From contig CANLQE010000002.1 of the NCBI GenBank assembly GCA_947493215.1, forward strand, positions 1 to 64,000: 64,000 nt of DNA, in the 5' to 3' direction. Shown piece after piece: positions 33,280 to 42,405 of the stretch. Both the position numbers and the translations under genes were made by a program. Source of the stretch: an uncultured Sphingomonadaceae bacterium (GTDB taxonomy: Bacteria > Pseudomonadota > Alphaproteobacteria > Sphingomonadales > Sphingomonadaceae). Numbering within the stretch: the first letter of the stretch is position 1; every line of letters starts with the position of its first letter. The notes below the pieces were generated by a model that saw only the letters and a program-made list of their open reading frames with translations, had not been told where the DNA came from and ran no database searches.

Positions 33280-33495
33280 TTAAGACGCGTCGCCAGCTAT
33301 ATCCGCAGCGACATCAGCGGGGCCACCCATCAAAATAAAACGCCGGTCGCAATAGCCGCAATCGACATAGCCTTTTTCATCAATTTCCAGCCAAACGCGG
33401 GGATGGCCAAGCGCGGCGCCACCCGGAATTTCGGATGCGCCATCGCAAGCGTTGCGCTTTTTTGATGTTCTTACGGTTTCAGGTGTGTCGGTCAT
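33280..33495 (-). CDS. Zinc-finger CHCC domain protein
   Basis: 71 residues. The C-terminal half holds the zf-CHCC ligands in order: Cys in RNACDGA, His in LGHPRVW and the CGYC pair in YVDCGYCDRRFIL. This domain is shared with the NDUFS6 subunit of mitochondrial complex I and occurs as a small free-standing protein in alphaproteobacteria, where it is often next to unrelated housekeeping genes. A role in complex I or Fe-S handling is likely from the family. It is 58 bases upstream of tldD on the same strand. Confidence 0.88.
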   Translation of the reverse strand: MTDTPETVRTSKKRNACDGASEIPGGAALGHPRVWLEIDEKGYVDCGYCDRRFILMGGPADVAADIAGDAS

Positions 33496-33575
33496 GGCGC
33501 GGAATTAGCAACAGTGCTCTGCCAGCGCAATATATTACGTACTGATAATAAGTTGGAGATGCTCAACCTGTAAGA

Positions 33576-34127
33576 TCAGAGATAATCAACCGTCATCGTA
33601 AATGTACCGCTATAGACGCCTGCTTCTTGATCAGCGTCAACGCTCAGCCGGCCGCCGACCGTCAGCTGATAGATACCAAGCGTACCCAGAAAGCCGCGAA
33701 CAAAGGTGCTAAAGTTCCGATTGCCGTTGCCGATCGCCATCTGGTCGATATCCATGCTATCCGTGCCATTAGGATGTGTCACCGTCATGGTTCCCGGAAT
33801 AGATATTTCGACAATCTGATTTGGTCCACCATAAATGATGAAATTACCACGCCCGAACGAACCTCCGGCTAGCGTTACACCGCCAGTGCTGGTCCGGTTG
33901 CCGTTACGGGTGTCCAAAAAAACGGTCCCGGGTGCAGGTGATGGAATAATTCTGCCAAACTCCAAATCCGCGATATTCACGACAGAAAGCGGACCGATGG
34001 TTACCGCTCTGGCGTCAGCGTCCGCATCAACGGTTTGTGCAAAAGCTGCTGGCGCGCTTGCTATCCCTGCAAGCAGGAAGAGTAAGCAGCCGATAAGCCG
34101 CGGTATAATCTGGTCTCTGGTCATCAT
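33576..34127 (-). CDS. DUF4402 secreted protein, copy 1
   Basis: 183 residues. Signal peptide to about residue 30 (ends PAAFAQT). The mature protein is beta-rich with the DUF4402 hallmarks: DLEFGRIIPSPAPGTV, a NRTSTGGVTLAGGSFGRG block and a terminal GVYSGTFTMTVDYL strand. DUF4402 proteins are secreted and have an immunoglobulin/pilin-like beta-sandwich appearance; sphingomonads carry several copies. Tandem with a second copy 83 bases upstream. The role is unproven (surface fibre subunit is a plausible guess). Confidence 0.85.
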   Translation of the reverse strand: MMTRDQIIPRLIGCLLFLLAGIASAPAAFAQTVDADADARAVTIGPLSVVNIADLEFGRIIPSPAPGTVFLDTRNGNRTSTGGVTLAGGSFGRGNFIIYGGPNQIVEISIPGTMTVTHPNGTDSMDIDQMAIGNGNRNFSTFVRGFLGTLGIYQLTVGGRLSVDADQEAGVYSGTFTMTVDYL

Positions 34128-34209
34128 ATTTTACTCACTACCCACAAAATCTAAATAATCTCTATGTGTCCCGATTAATCCCCATCAACCAGGCCGCTGC
34201 TCCTAATAT

Positions 34210-34758
34210 TTACTGATAATCTATCGTCACATTGAACACCCCGCGATAGGTGCCGCCCACTTGGTTGGCACCGATCCGCAATTGGCCGCCAATCTGATAA
34301 GTTGTCTCTCCACTGGCATCGAGAGACCGGTTACGCGCCCCGTCAAAACGGAACCGGTTGACCCGCATTGTTTCCGTCCCGCCATCACGGACAATATCAA
34401 TACGATTTTCCGCCACCGTGATCCGGACGATGGTCAGCGGTGCCCCGTAAGCTGTAAAGGAGGCCGCGGTCGGAGCCCCGCCAATGGATATGGCATTGCC
34501 GTTGCGTTGATCAAGCGTGCTGGTTGCCGGGTCCATCCGGAATACTGATTGAATCGTCCCCGCTATAAAGTCGCCAAAATGTAAATCGGAATTTTTTACC
34601 ATGTTGACGCCCTGATTGACGACAACGGTCGCATCACCGCTGGCGGATTGCGCCTTCAAAGGTTGCGTCAGACCAATGCATGCCAGCGCAGACAACATGA
34701 ATGCCGCACGCGCAAAGCGGGGCTTAAATGCCCTTTTCTGGTCCCTCACTTGTTCCAC
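34210..34758 (-). CDS. DUF4402 secreted protein, copy 2
   Basis: 182 residues from a GTG at 34756-34758 with AGGA upstream. Signal peptide ends near PLKAQS. DLHFGDFIAGTIQSV, GNAISIGGAPTAASFTAYG and the final GTYRGVFNVTIDYQ match copy 1 block for block, so the pair are tandem paralogues. They diverge in between and have no shared recent duplication at DNA level that I can see. No chaperone or usher gene lies nearby. Confidence 0.85.
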   Translation of the reverse strand: MEQVRDQKRAFKPRFARAAFMLSALACIGLTQPLKAQSASGDATVVVNQGVNMVKNSDLHFGDFIAGTIQSVFRMDPATSTLDQRNGNAISIGGAPTAASFTAYGAPLTIVRITVAENRIDIVRDGGTETMRVNRFRFDGARNRSLDASGETTYQIGGQLRIGANQVGGTYRGVFNVTIDYQ

Positions 34759-34894
34759 ATTGCCATTCCTAGAGGCAAGACCCCAAAGATAAGTTTAATA
34801 TCATGCCTAATTTTTCGTTAAACGCTGTCACATTCTGTATCAAAGCCTGCGCAAAGCCTTTGATTGTAGGGGGCAAGATGGTTATGCGGTTGCC

Positions 34895-35830
34895 ATGACA
34901 GAAGCTGCAATCTCCATCGACCATCTATCCAAAACCTATGCCGGCGGCAAAAAAGCGCTGGATGACGTGACGTTTGACGTGAAACGTGGCGAGATTTTCG
35001 GACTGCTTGGCCCCAATGGCGCGGGCAAATCGACGTTGATCAATATATTGTCGGGTATGGTGAGCAAAACCAGCGGTTCTGCCAATATCTGGGGCTTTGA
35101 CATTGATGCCGATCATCGCAATGCAAAAGCCTCTATCGGTATCGTTCCCCAAGAGATCATGTTCGACCCGTTTTTCACGCCCGCAGAATCGCTGGAAGTC
35201 GTCGCTGGACTATATGGCATCAGGAAATCAGAACGCCGCACGATGGAATTGCTGCGCGCTGTCCATCTCGAAGATAAAGCCAATGCCTATTCTCGCACCT
35301 TGTCGGGCGGCATGAAAAGACGACTGCTGGTCGCGAAAGCCATGGTCCATTCTCCACCGATCTTGATATTGGACGAACCAACGGCCGGCGTGGACATCGA
35401 ACTGCGCCAACAGCTTTGGGAATATGTCGAGCAACTCAATAAATCTGGCGTTACGATTGTCCTCACAACCCACTATCTTGAGGAAGCAGAAAATCTCTGT
35501 GATCGGATTGCGATTATCAATCATGGCAAGCTGATAGCGCTTAAAACTACACCGGAACTGGTCGGAATGGCACGGGAGAAACTTGTCGAGTTAACGCTCG
35601 ACCGAGATATTTCCAAAGAGTCCGATGCGGTTACCTTTGCCGATGATCTGTTTCTGAAAGCCGAGATTATCGGTGCGCGCACTGTAGCTGTGACCTATAA
35701 TAAAGACCGCACAAACGCCGGTGGCGTCATGGAAGCCGTGCAGAAGCGCGGATATCAGATTGTCGACGTCACGACACGCGAAGCGGATCTGGAGGATGTG
35801 TTCCTGAACCTGACAAGGAAAGCAGCTTGA
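34895..35830 (+). CDS. ABC transporter ATP-binding protein (ABC-2 type)
   Basis: 311 residues. Walker A GPNGAGKST (about residue 42), signature LSGGMKRR (about 138), Walker B ILILDEPTAGVD and the H-loop TTHYLEE are complete. The C-terminal 80-residue extension ending EADLEDVFLNL is typical of CcmA/DrrA/NodI-type ATPases that work with ABC-2 permeases for drugs, polysaccharide or unknown substrates. No permease gene adjoins; the next gene is nadB, whose TTG start overlaps this stop. The partner must be encoded elsewhere. Confidence 0.93.
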   Translation: MTEAAISIDHLSKTYAGGKKALDDVTFDVKRGEIFGLLGPNGAGKSTLINILSGMVSKTSGSANIWGFDIDADHRNAKASIGIVPQEIMFDPFFTPAESLEVVAGLYGIRKSERRTMELLRAVHLEDKANAYSRTLSGGMKRRLLVAKAMVHSPPILILDEPTAGVDIELRQQLWEYVEQLNKSGVTIVLTTHYLEEAENLCDRIAIINHGKLIALKTTPELVGMAREKLVELTLDRDISKESDAVTFADDLFLKAEIIGARTVAVTYNKDRTNAGGVMEAVQKRGYQIVDVTTREADLEDVFLNLTRKAA

Positions 35831-37419
35831 GCCATTTCGACGTCATCATCGTCGGCTCGGGCGCGGCGGGGCTGAGTGCGGCGATTACACTGGCGCGGAC
35901 CCATAAGGTTCTGGTGCTAGCCAAAGGCGATCTTGCAGGTGGCTCAACCACATGGGCACAGGGCGGCATTGCTGCGGTGCTCGACGCAGGCGATACATTT
36001 GAAAATCATATCGATGACACCATGGTTGCGGGGGCTGGACTGAACCGCCGCGAAACTGTTGAATTTGTTGTCGAGAACGCGCCGGCCGCCATTGAACGGC
36101 TGGAAGAGATGGGCGTGCCTTTCAACAAGGAAGCCGAAGTCCTTCACCTCACCCGAGAAGGCGGCCATAGCCATCGCCGGATCGTCCACGTCGATGATGC
36201 CACCGGCTGGGCCGTACAGGAAGCGCTGCAAAATACCGCCGCAGCGCATCCCAATATTACACTGCAGCCCCATATGGTCGCGATTGATCTGATTGCCGAC
36301 CGCCATGCAAAAACACCGACAGGCGCCAAAAATGTCTGGGGCGTCTATGCGCTGAACAACGGTACCGGCCGGGTCGAGACATTGACATCGCGCGCCACGA
36401 TCATGGCCAGCGGCGGCGCTGGACGAACCTATTTATTCTCGACCGCACCTCGCGGTGCCACAGGTGATGGTATCGCCATGGCTTGGCGCGCAGGCGCGCG
36501 GGTTTCCAATATGGAAATGATGCAATTTCATCCCACCTGCCTGTATAATCTCGAAGTCAAAAATTTCCTGATCACAGAAGCAGTCCGTGGCGAAGGCGGT
36601 CATTTGAAATTGCCACCCGGCGTACAAGACGGCGGCGAGCGGTTCATGGATCGCTTTGATCCAGAACGCATGGAACTGGCCCCACGCGATATTGTCGCCC
36701 GCGCCAATGACCATGAGATAAAGCGGCTTGGCCTCGATTATGTCCATCTCGATATTTCTCATCACAAACCGGAATTTGTGAAACATCATTTTCCGAACAT
36801 CTATGACAAGCTCATCGGCCTCGGCATCGATATGACCAAGGAACCGATACCCGTAGTCCCCGCGCAACACTATACCTGCGGTGGGATATTGATCGACTTG
36901 CACGGCCGCACTGACTTGCCAGGTCTTTATGCTGCCGGTGAAGCCAGCGAGAGCGGCCTGCACGGCGCGAACCGATTAGCCTCCAACAGCTTGCTGGAAT
37001 GTTTCGTCTTCGGAGACGCCGCCGCCCGCGATATCGCAGAGCATTGGGATGATATGCCGGAACCGCCCGCGATACGGCCATGGGATGAAAGCCGCGTCAC
37101 TGACAGTGATGAAGAGGTGGTGATCAAACAGACGTGGACCGAAATCCGCCGCTTCATGTGGAATTATGTCGGTATCGTTCGCACGACCAAACGCCTTGAG
37201 CGTGCCCAACACCGTATCGACCTGCTGCGCGGGGAGGTTGAAGAATATTACGGGCATTTCCGGGTGACGCAGGATTTGATCGAATTGCGCAACTTGATCG
37301 AGGTCGCAGACCTGATCGTCAAATCAGCACTCGCACGCAAGGAAAGCCGGGGGCTGCATTATATTACAGATTATCCAGAGCGGTTGCCGGAAGCGGCGGA
37401 TACGGTGCTGACGCCTTAA
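35827..37419 (+). CDS. nadB: L-aspartate oxidase
   Basis: 530 residues. FAD-binding GSGAAGLSAA at the N-terminus, TTWAQGGIAAV (about residue 40), the active-site region EMMQFHPTCLYN (about 231) and GGILIDLHGRTDLPGLYAAGEAS are those of NadB. It oxidises aspartate to iminoaspartate, the first step of de novo NAD synthesis, continued by NadA (53256-54269) and NadC (51597-52445) in this window. The start is TTG overlapping the stop of the ABC ATPase gene (TTGA), an unusual but plausible coupling. Confidence 0.95.
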   Translation: MSHFDVIIVGSGAAGLSAAITLARTHKVLVLAKGDLAGGSTTWAQGGIAAVLDAGDTFENHIDDTMVAGAGLNRRETVEFVVENAPAAIERLEEMGVPFNKEAEVLHLTREGGHSHRRIVHVDDATGWAVQEALQNTAAAHPNITLQPHMVAIDLIADRHAKTPTGAKNVWGVYALNNGTGRVETLTSRATIMASGGAGRTYLFSTAPRGATGDGIAMAWRAGARVSNMEMMQFHPTCLYNLEVKNFLITEAVRGEGGHLKLPPGVQDGGERFMDRFDPERMELAPRDIVARANDHEIKRLGLDYVHLDISHHKPEFVKHHFPNIYDKLIGLGIDMTKEPIPVVPAQHYTCGGILIDLHGRTDLPGLYAAGEASESGLHGANRLASNSLLECFVFGDAAARDIAEHWDDMPEPPAIRPWDESRVTDSDEEVVIKQTWTEIRRFMWNYVGIVRTTKRLERAQHRIDLLRGEVEEYYGHFRVTQDLIELRNLIEVADLIVKSALARKESRGLHYITDYPERLPEAADTVLTP

Positions 37420-37498
37420 AAAATCGGCCACAGTCCCAAATAGCCCCGCGATCTTTTTCATGCTATCGACTGCACAACAGTACGAGGGGGAGCACGAC

Positions 37499-37957
37499 AT
37501 GAACTGGGAACTCATATTCACAATCACCAATAATTGGGCGTTGGTCATGTGGCTGATACTGGCCTTTGCACCGCGGCGAGAGATCGTGATGAAGGGCGTC
37601 TTTTATGGCGGCGTTGGCCTGTTATCGCTGACCTACGCCGTGATCATCATACCGCTCATGACCGGGATGATAGGTGGCGGAAGCGGCGGCAGTCCTGATT
37701 TTACAACGCTGGCCGGGGTTCAAGCCTTGCTGTCCAGTGACGGCGGTGCGACGATCGGTTGGATCCATTATCTTGCCTTTGATTTATTTGTTGGCATGTG
37801 GGTCGCACGCAACGCGGATAAATACGGGTTTGCCCGCTGGATACAGGTCCCCATATTGTTTTTTGTCTTGATGCTGGGGCCTTTGGGTCTAGTGCTCTAC
37901 CTGCTGCTGCGCTTCACGCGTCACAATAGAGTTGCGGATGCCGTAGTACCTCAATAA
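37499..37957 (+). CDS. Aba4-like (DUF4281) membrane protein
   Basis: 152 residues from the ATG at 37499, which has GAGGGGGAGC just upstream. Four hydrophobic segments; the stretch NWALVMWLILAFAPRR at the first helix and the DLFVGMWVARNADKYG motif (starts about residue 98) are typical of the abscisic-acid-deficient-4 (ABA4/DUF4281) family. In plants ABA4 is needed for neoxanthin synthesis; the bacterial homologues are linked to carotenoid-related or unknown functions. Monocistronic-looking, 80 bases after nadB. Confidence 0.8.
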   Translation: MNWELIFTITNNWALVMWLILAFAPRREIVMKGVFYGGVGLLSLTYAVIIIPLMTGMIGGGSGGSPDFTTLAGVQALLSSDGGATIGWIHYLAFDLFVGMWVARNADKYGFARWIQVPILFFVLMLGPLGLVLYLLLRFTRHNRVADAVVPQ

Positions 37958-38028
37958 GACACTGAGTTGAATTAAAGGATTAGAATTCCAATCTTGAAGA
38001 GAGATAAGGAATTGATAAAGGGCGTATA

Positions 38029-38949
38029 ATGGCAGATCCGTATCAGGCGTTAGGCGTGGCCAAAGGGGCCAGCGAGAAGGAGATCAAGAGCGCCTATCGT
38101 ACGCTTGCCAAAGAACTCCACCCTGATCGCAATAAGGACAACCCTAAGGCAACCGAGCGGTTCTCCGATGTAACCAAGGCCTATGACCTGTTGCTCGACA
38201 AGGATAAACGCGCCCAATTTGATCGCGGCGAAATTGACGCAGACGGCAACCCGGCCGGATATGGCTTTGGCGGCGGACAGGGCGGTGGCTATCCGCGCGG
38301 TGCCGGCGGCCAGCAATTTGACTTTGGCAGCGGCGGCTCGGATTTTGGTGATATATTTGACGGACTATTTGGCGGCGGCGGACGCAGTTCCAGCCCCTTT
38401 GGTTCTCGCCAGCAAAGCGCTCCTCCGCCCAAAGGCGCCAATGTTTCCTATCGTTTAAAAGTCGAATTTATCGCCGCTGCAACGCTCGAAAAACAGCGAA
38501 TAACCCTTGAAGATGGCAAGACCATCGACCTCAGTCTGCCCAAAGGCGTCGAAGAAGGCACGCAGATGCGGCTGGGCGGCAAAGGGCGGCAAGGCCCTGG
38601 CGGCAATGGCGATGCGATTGTGACCATCCACATTAACCGCCACCCCTTTTACGAGCGCGATGGTGATAATGTGACACTGGAGCTGCCGATCAACCTGAAA
38701 GAAGCCGTAGAAGGCGCTAAGATCAAAGTACCAACGGTAGACGGTCCAGTGCTGCTTTCGATTCCCGCAGGTTCAGATTCTGGTAAAACACTGCGACTCA
38801 AGAATAAGGGCTTTCACAATAAATCCGGTGGTCGCGGCGATCATCTGGTGACACTGATGATCACATTGCCGGAGAATGATGCGAAGCTAGCGGAATTCGT
38901 CAAAGACTGGGACAATGACGAAAACCCGCGCGCTGAAATGGGTGTGTAA
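38029..38949 (+). CDS. DnaJ C-terminal domain co-chaperone (CbpA-like)
   Basis: 306 residues. J-domain at the N-terminus with the HPD motif at residues 31-33, a Gly/Phe-rich linker (GYGFGGGQGGGYPRGAGG and more) to about residue 135, then two C-terminal substrate-binding beta domains. There is no CXXCXGXG zinc finger, so it is a type II (CbpA/DnaJB) protein that stimulates DnaK ATPase. Followed 19 bases later by a YihY family gene. Confidence 0.93.
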   Translation: MADPYQALGVAKGASEKEIKSAYRTLAKELHPDRNKDNPKATERFSDVTKAYDLLLDKDKRAQFDRGEIDADGNPAGYGFGGGQGGGYPRGAGGQQFDFGSGGSDFGDIFDGLFGGGGRSSSPFGSRQQSAPPPKGANVSYRLKVEFIAAATLEKQRITLEDGKTIDLSLPKGVEEGTQMRLGGKGRQGPGGNGDAIVTIHINRHPFYERDGDNVTLELPINLKEAVEGAKIKVPTVDGPVLLSIPAGSDSGKTLRLKNKGFHNKSGGRGDHLVTLMITLPENDAKLAEFVKDWDNDENPRAEMGV

Positions 38950-38967
38950 TCTTGACTGAGTCGTTGC

Positions 38968-39912
38968 ATGTCTGAATCTTCGCCTCTGTCCCCAGAAGCG
39001 CGGCGCGAGGAGCCGTCACGACCGGGACGGAAAAGCGAGCGAGCGACTAAAGCACTGGCAGAGGGCCATTTACCAAGGCAAATTGTCTCGGTTGTTCAGC
39101 GCACAGCCGTGGGCGTTTATAATGACGGCTTCACCTTTGCGGGAAATTTCGCCTATCTTTCGTTATTGGCGGTCTTTTCATTCTTCATCGTAGCGGCCGC
39201 CATTGCTGGCAGCATCGGTCAGACCGCCATCGGTACCGATTTTGTCGAGGCATTTTTGCGTACCGTTCCACCCTCGGTCGCCGGTGCTTTGCGCGTGCCG
39301 ATTAGCGATGCAATGGGCGCGAGAACCGGCCCCTTGCTTTGGTTCAGCGCCGCTGTTGGCCTTTGGACTACCGCCAGTCTTATCGAAACCATCCGCGAAA
39401 TCCTCCATCGCGCATATGGAGTCACGGCCCAGCGTGCCTTTTGGGAATATCGCCTAACCTCCATCAGCCTTATTATTATATCGGTGTTTTTCGCGATGCT
39501 CGCGTTGAGCGCCCAATTTATATTGGCAGGAATTAGCGAATTTCTCGGGGATTTTTTCCCGAACTTGGAGGAAAGCACGACCTGGTTCTCGCTGTCCAAT
39601 GCCCTGCCCTTTTTGATCCTGTTTGCCACTTTGTACTTGCTGTTCCGATTACTCACGCCGCGCCAATATCGCCCCCGTGCTTATCCCAAATGGCCCGGTG
39701 CAGTGTTCATTAGCGGCTGGTGGTTGCTAATTACCGGCTTGCTTCCGCTCTTTCTTAAATATGCCGCCAACTATCAACTGACCTATGGCAGTCTTGCAGG
39801 TGTCATGATCACATTGATCTTTTTCTATCTGATCGGCCTTGGCATGGTGATTGGGTCCGAACTGAACGCCGCGCTAGCGGACCGACCGCAAGCTAGAGAA
39901 CCGGACTTATGA
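38968..39912 (+). CDS. YihY/BrkB family membrane protein
   Basis: 314 residues. After a 45-residue charged cytoplasmic start there are six hydrophobic segments with the family motifs GNFAYLSLLAVFSF, LIETIREILHRAYGV (starts about residue 137) and YGSLAGVMITLIFFYLIG near the end. The YihY/BrkB family was once called RNase BN; it is now seen as a probable transporter or envelope protein of unknown function. Confidence 0.9.
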   Translation: MSESSPLSPEARREEPSRPGRKSERATKALAEGHLPRQIVSVVQRTAVGVYNDGFTFAGNFAYLSLLAVFSFFIVAAAIAGSIGQTAIGTDFVEAFLRTVPPSVAGALRVPISDAMGARTGPLLWFSAAVGLWTTASLIETIREILHRAYGVTAQRAFWEYRLTSISLIIISVFFAMLALSAQFILAGISEFLGDFFPNLEESTTWFSLSNALPFLILFATLYLLFRLLTPRQYRPRAYPKWPGAVFISGWWLLITGLLPLFLKYAANYQLTYGSLAGVMITLIFFYLIGLGMVIGSELNAALADRPQAREPDL

Positions 39913-39992
39913 GCATCGGATGATGATTTTCTGGAATATCAGGGGCATGGGCGCTATTGAGGATAAAATTTTACATCTGAAAAGGATAAGCA

Positions 39993-40796
39993 ATGAATGA
40001 ACTGATGAAGGGCAAACGCGGCCTGATCATGGGGCTAGCGAATAACAAGTCGCTCGCCTGGGGCATTGCGAAACAGCTTTCCGAAGCCGGCGCAGAACTC
40101 GCGATCAGTTATCAAGGCGAAGTCATGGCCAAGCGCGTGAAGCCGCTGGCAGCAGAACTCGGCTGCGATTTCCTTTTGGATTGTGATGTTTCTGACATGG
40201 ATCAGCTCGATAAAACCTTTGCCGAACTGGCCGAAAAATGGCCCACAATCGACTTTGTCGTCCACGCAATCGGGTTCACCAATAAGGAAGCCCTGCGCGG
40301 TAAATATTTTGACGTGACCCTCGATGATTTTCTGATGACGATGAATATCAGTGTCTATAGCTTTACCGCGGTCGCTAAACGCGCTGCGGCGATGATGAAT
40401 CCCGGCGGATCGATGCTGACCTTATCCTATTATGGCGCAGAGAAGGTCATTCCGCACTATAACGTCATGGGTGTTGCCAAGGCAGCGCTGGAAACTTCGG
40501 TTAAATATCTTGCCAATGACGTTGGGCCAGATGGTATCCGCGTGAACGCTATTTCTGCTGGACCGATCAAAACTCTGGCGGCCTCCGGCATTGGGGATTT
40601 TCGCTACATCCTGAAATGGAATGAGCTTAACGCGCCGATGCGCCGCAATGTTACCATCGATGACGTTGGTTCTTCTGCGCTTTATTTCCTGTCTGACCTG
40701 TCATCCGGCGTTACCGGAGAGACGCATCATGTTGATGCCGGCTATCATACCATTGGTATGAAACAGGAAGATGCCCCTGATATCGCGCTGGATTGA
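39993..40796 (+). CDS. fabI: Enoyl-[acyl-carrier-protein] reductase (NADH)
   Basis: 267 residues. GLIMGLANNKSLAWGIAK at the N-terminus is the NAD-binding motif of FabI. The catalytic Tyr and Lys (Y-X6-K) lie in HYNVMGVAKAALE, preceded by LSYYGAEKVIPHYN. FabI reduces enoyl-ACP in the last step of fatty-acid elongation and is the triclosan target. The stop overlaps the ATG of the GNAT gene by one base (TGATG). Confidence 0.95.
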   Translation: MNELMKGKRGLIMGLANNKSLAWGIAKQLSEAGAELAISYQGEVMAKRVKPLAAELGCDFLLDCDVSDMDQLDKTFAELAEKWPTIDFVVHAIGFTNKEALRGKYFDVTLDDFLMTMNISVYSFTAVAKRAAAMMNPGGSMLTLSYYGAEKVIPHYNVMGVAKAALETSVKYLANDVGPDGIRVNAISAGPIKTLAASGIGDFRYILKWNELNAPMRRNVTIDDVGSSALYFLSDLSSGVTGETHHVDAGYHTIGMKQEDAPDIALD

Positions 40797-41296
40797 TGCT
40801 TCTCAGAGCCGAACAATCCGACGACGAAAAACCGGTTTTTGCTGTCAACGAAGCTGCCTTTGCAACTGATGCCGAAGCGCGGCTTGTCGATATGTTGCGA
40901 AGCGATGGTGATTTGCTCTTTTCCCACGTGGCCGAGGAAGATGGCGCAATTATCGGTCATATCGCGCTTAGTCCGGTGGACGTCTTAGCAGATGATCAAC
41001 CCATTAAGGCTTTAGGATTGGGGCCAGTCGCCGTTGCTCCGAGCCACCAGAATGGTGGCATAGGATCGCAACTTGTCCACGCCGCCGCTAATTGGGCCCG
41101 ATTACATGAATGGCAGTTGATAATCCTGCTTGGCAACCCCCGCTATTATGCACGCTTCGGTTTTTCGGTCGAGGACGCCAGACCATTTTCCTCCCCTTTT
41201 GCTGGTCCCTATTTTCAAGCACTCTGGCTTGACGTGCCCGTGCAAAAGCCGCAGTCAGGGCGAGCAGAATATGCGCCCGCCTTCGGTCGCCTGTAA
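40796..41296 (+). CDS. GNAT family N-acetyltransferase
   Basis: 166 residues from the ATG at 40796. The acetyl-CoA pyrophosphate loop is visible as VAPSHQNGGIGSQLVHAA (about residue 80), and the motif GNPRYYARFGF (about 113) identifies the YhbS-like branch. It probably acetylates a small molecule or protein. Coupled to fabI by overlap of stop and start, and 30 bases before aroC. Confidence 0.9.
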   Translation: MLLRAEQSDDEKPVFAVNEAAFATDAEARLVDMLRSDGDLLFSHVAEEDGAIIGHIALSPVDVLADDQPIKALGLGPVAVAPSHQNGGIGSQLVHAAANWARLHEWQLIILLGNPRYYARFGFSVEDARPFSSPFAGPYFQALWLDVPVQKPQSGRAEYAPAFGRL

Positions 41297-41326
41297 AACA
41301 AAAAGTGGGCCAATAGATGAGGGTAT

Positions 41327-42394
41327 ATGAGTTTTAACAGTTTCGGCCGCGTTTTTCGCTTTTCCACGTGGGGAGAAAGTCATGGACCTGCCCTTGGCGC
41401 GGTTGTCGACGGCTGCCCTCCGGGGTTGGAATTGAGCGAAGCGGACATTCAACCATTTCTGGATGCCCGGCGGCCCGGCCAATCCAAATATACCACCCAG
41501 CGTAAAGAACCCGATCAGGTCAAAATCCTGTCGGGCGTGTTCGAAGGCAAAACCACCGGCACGCCGATTTCGTTGATGATTGAGAATGTTGATCAACGAT
41601 CAAAGGACTATAGCGAAGTCGCGAAAGCCTATCGCCCCGGCCATGCCGATTATGCCTATGACGCCAAATATGGTTTTCGCGATTATCGCGGTGGCGGACG
41701 TTCCAGCGCACGCGAAACCGCCGCGCGGGTGGCAGCAGGAGCTGTTGCCCGTCTTGCGATCCCCGAAGTGTCCGTTTGCGCATGGGTCGCGGAAATTGGC
41801 GGCGATGCTATTGATATGGCCAATTTTGATGCTGATGAAATTGGGAACAATCCGTTTTTCTGTCCCGATGCACTTGCGGCCAAACGCTGGGAAGCATTGG
41901 TTGATGGCGCGCGCAAGGATGGCAGCAGTTTAGGCGCGATCATTGCCTGTGAAGCAACCGGTGTTCCGGCCGGATGGGGCGCACCCGTCTATGCCAAGCT
42001 CGACAGCGAAATCGCGTCAGCGATGATGACGATCAATGCTACGAAAGGCGTCGAAATTGGCGACGGCTTTGACGCCGCCCGTCTGCGCGGTGAAGACAAT
42101 GCCGACGCCATGCGACCAGGAAATGAAGGGCCACGATTTGCCTCCAATCATGCCGGGGGAACAGCAGGCGGAATATCCACCGGGCAACCTATATTTTGCC
42201 GCGTCGCGTTCAAGCCGACCAGTTCTATCCTGACACCAGTGGAAACTATTACTCGTGACGGTGAGGCAACCGAGATTACGACAAAGGGCCGCCATGATCC
42301 CTGCGTTGGCATTCGCGGCGTACCGGTCGTCGAAGCCATGATGGCCCTGGTGCTGGCAGATCAAAAATTACTGCACAAAGCGCAATGCGGATGA
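41327..42394 (+). CDS. aroC: Chorismate synthase
   Basis: 355 residues. [20 protein letters not shown] near the start, the RPGH region (about residue 102), [21 protein letters not shown] (starts about residue 122, split here only for length) and the [13 protein letters not shown] block (about 276) are all conserved in AroC. It converts 5-enolpyruvylshikimate-3-phosphate to chorismate with reduced FMN, the last step of the common aromatic pathway. A ribosome site is weak (GAGGGTAT). The other aro genes are not in the window. Confidence 0.95.
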   Translation: MSFNSFGRVFRFSTWGESHGPALGAVVDGCPPGLELSEADIQPFLDARRPGQSKYTTQRKEPDQVKILSGVFEGKTTGTPISLMIENVDQRSKDYSEVAKAYRPGHADYAYDAKYGFRDYRGGGRSSARETAARVAAGAVARLAIPEVSVCAWVAEIGGDAIDMANFDADEIGNNPFFCPDALAAKRWEALVDGARKDGSSLGAIIACEATGVPAGWGAPVYAKLDSEIASAMMTINATKGVEIGDGFDAARLRGEDNADAMRPGNEGPRFASNHAGGTAGGISTGQPIFCRVAFKPTSSILTPVETITRDGEATEITTKGRHDPCVGIRGVPVVEAMMALVLADQKLLHKAQCG

Positions 42395-42405
42395 GCACTA
42401 TATAG

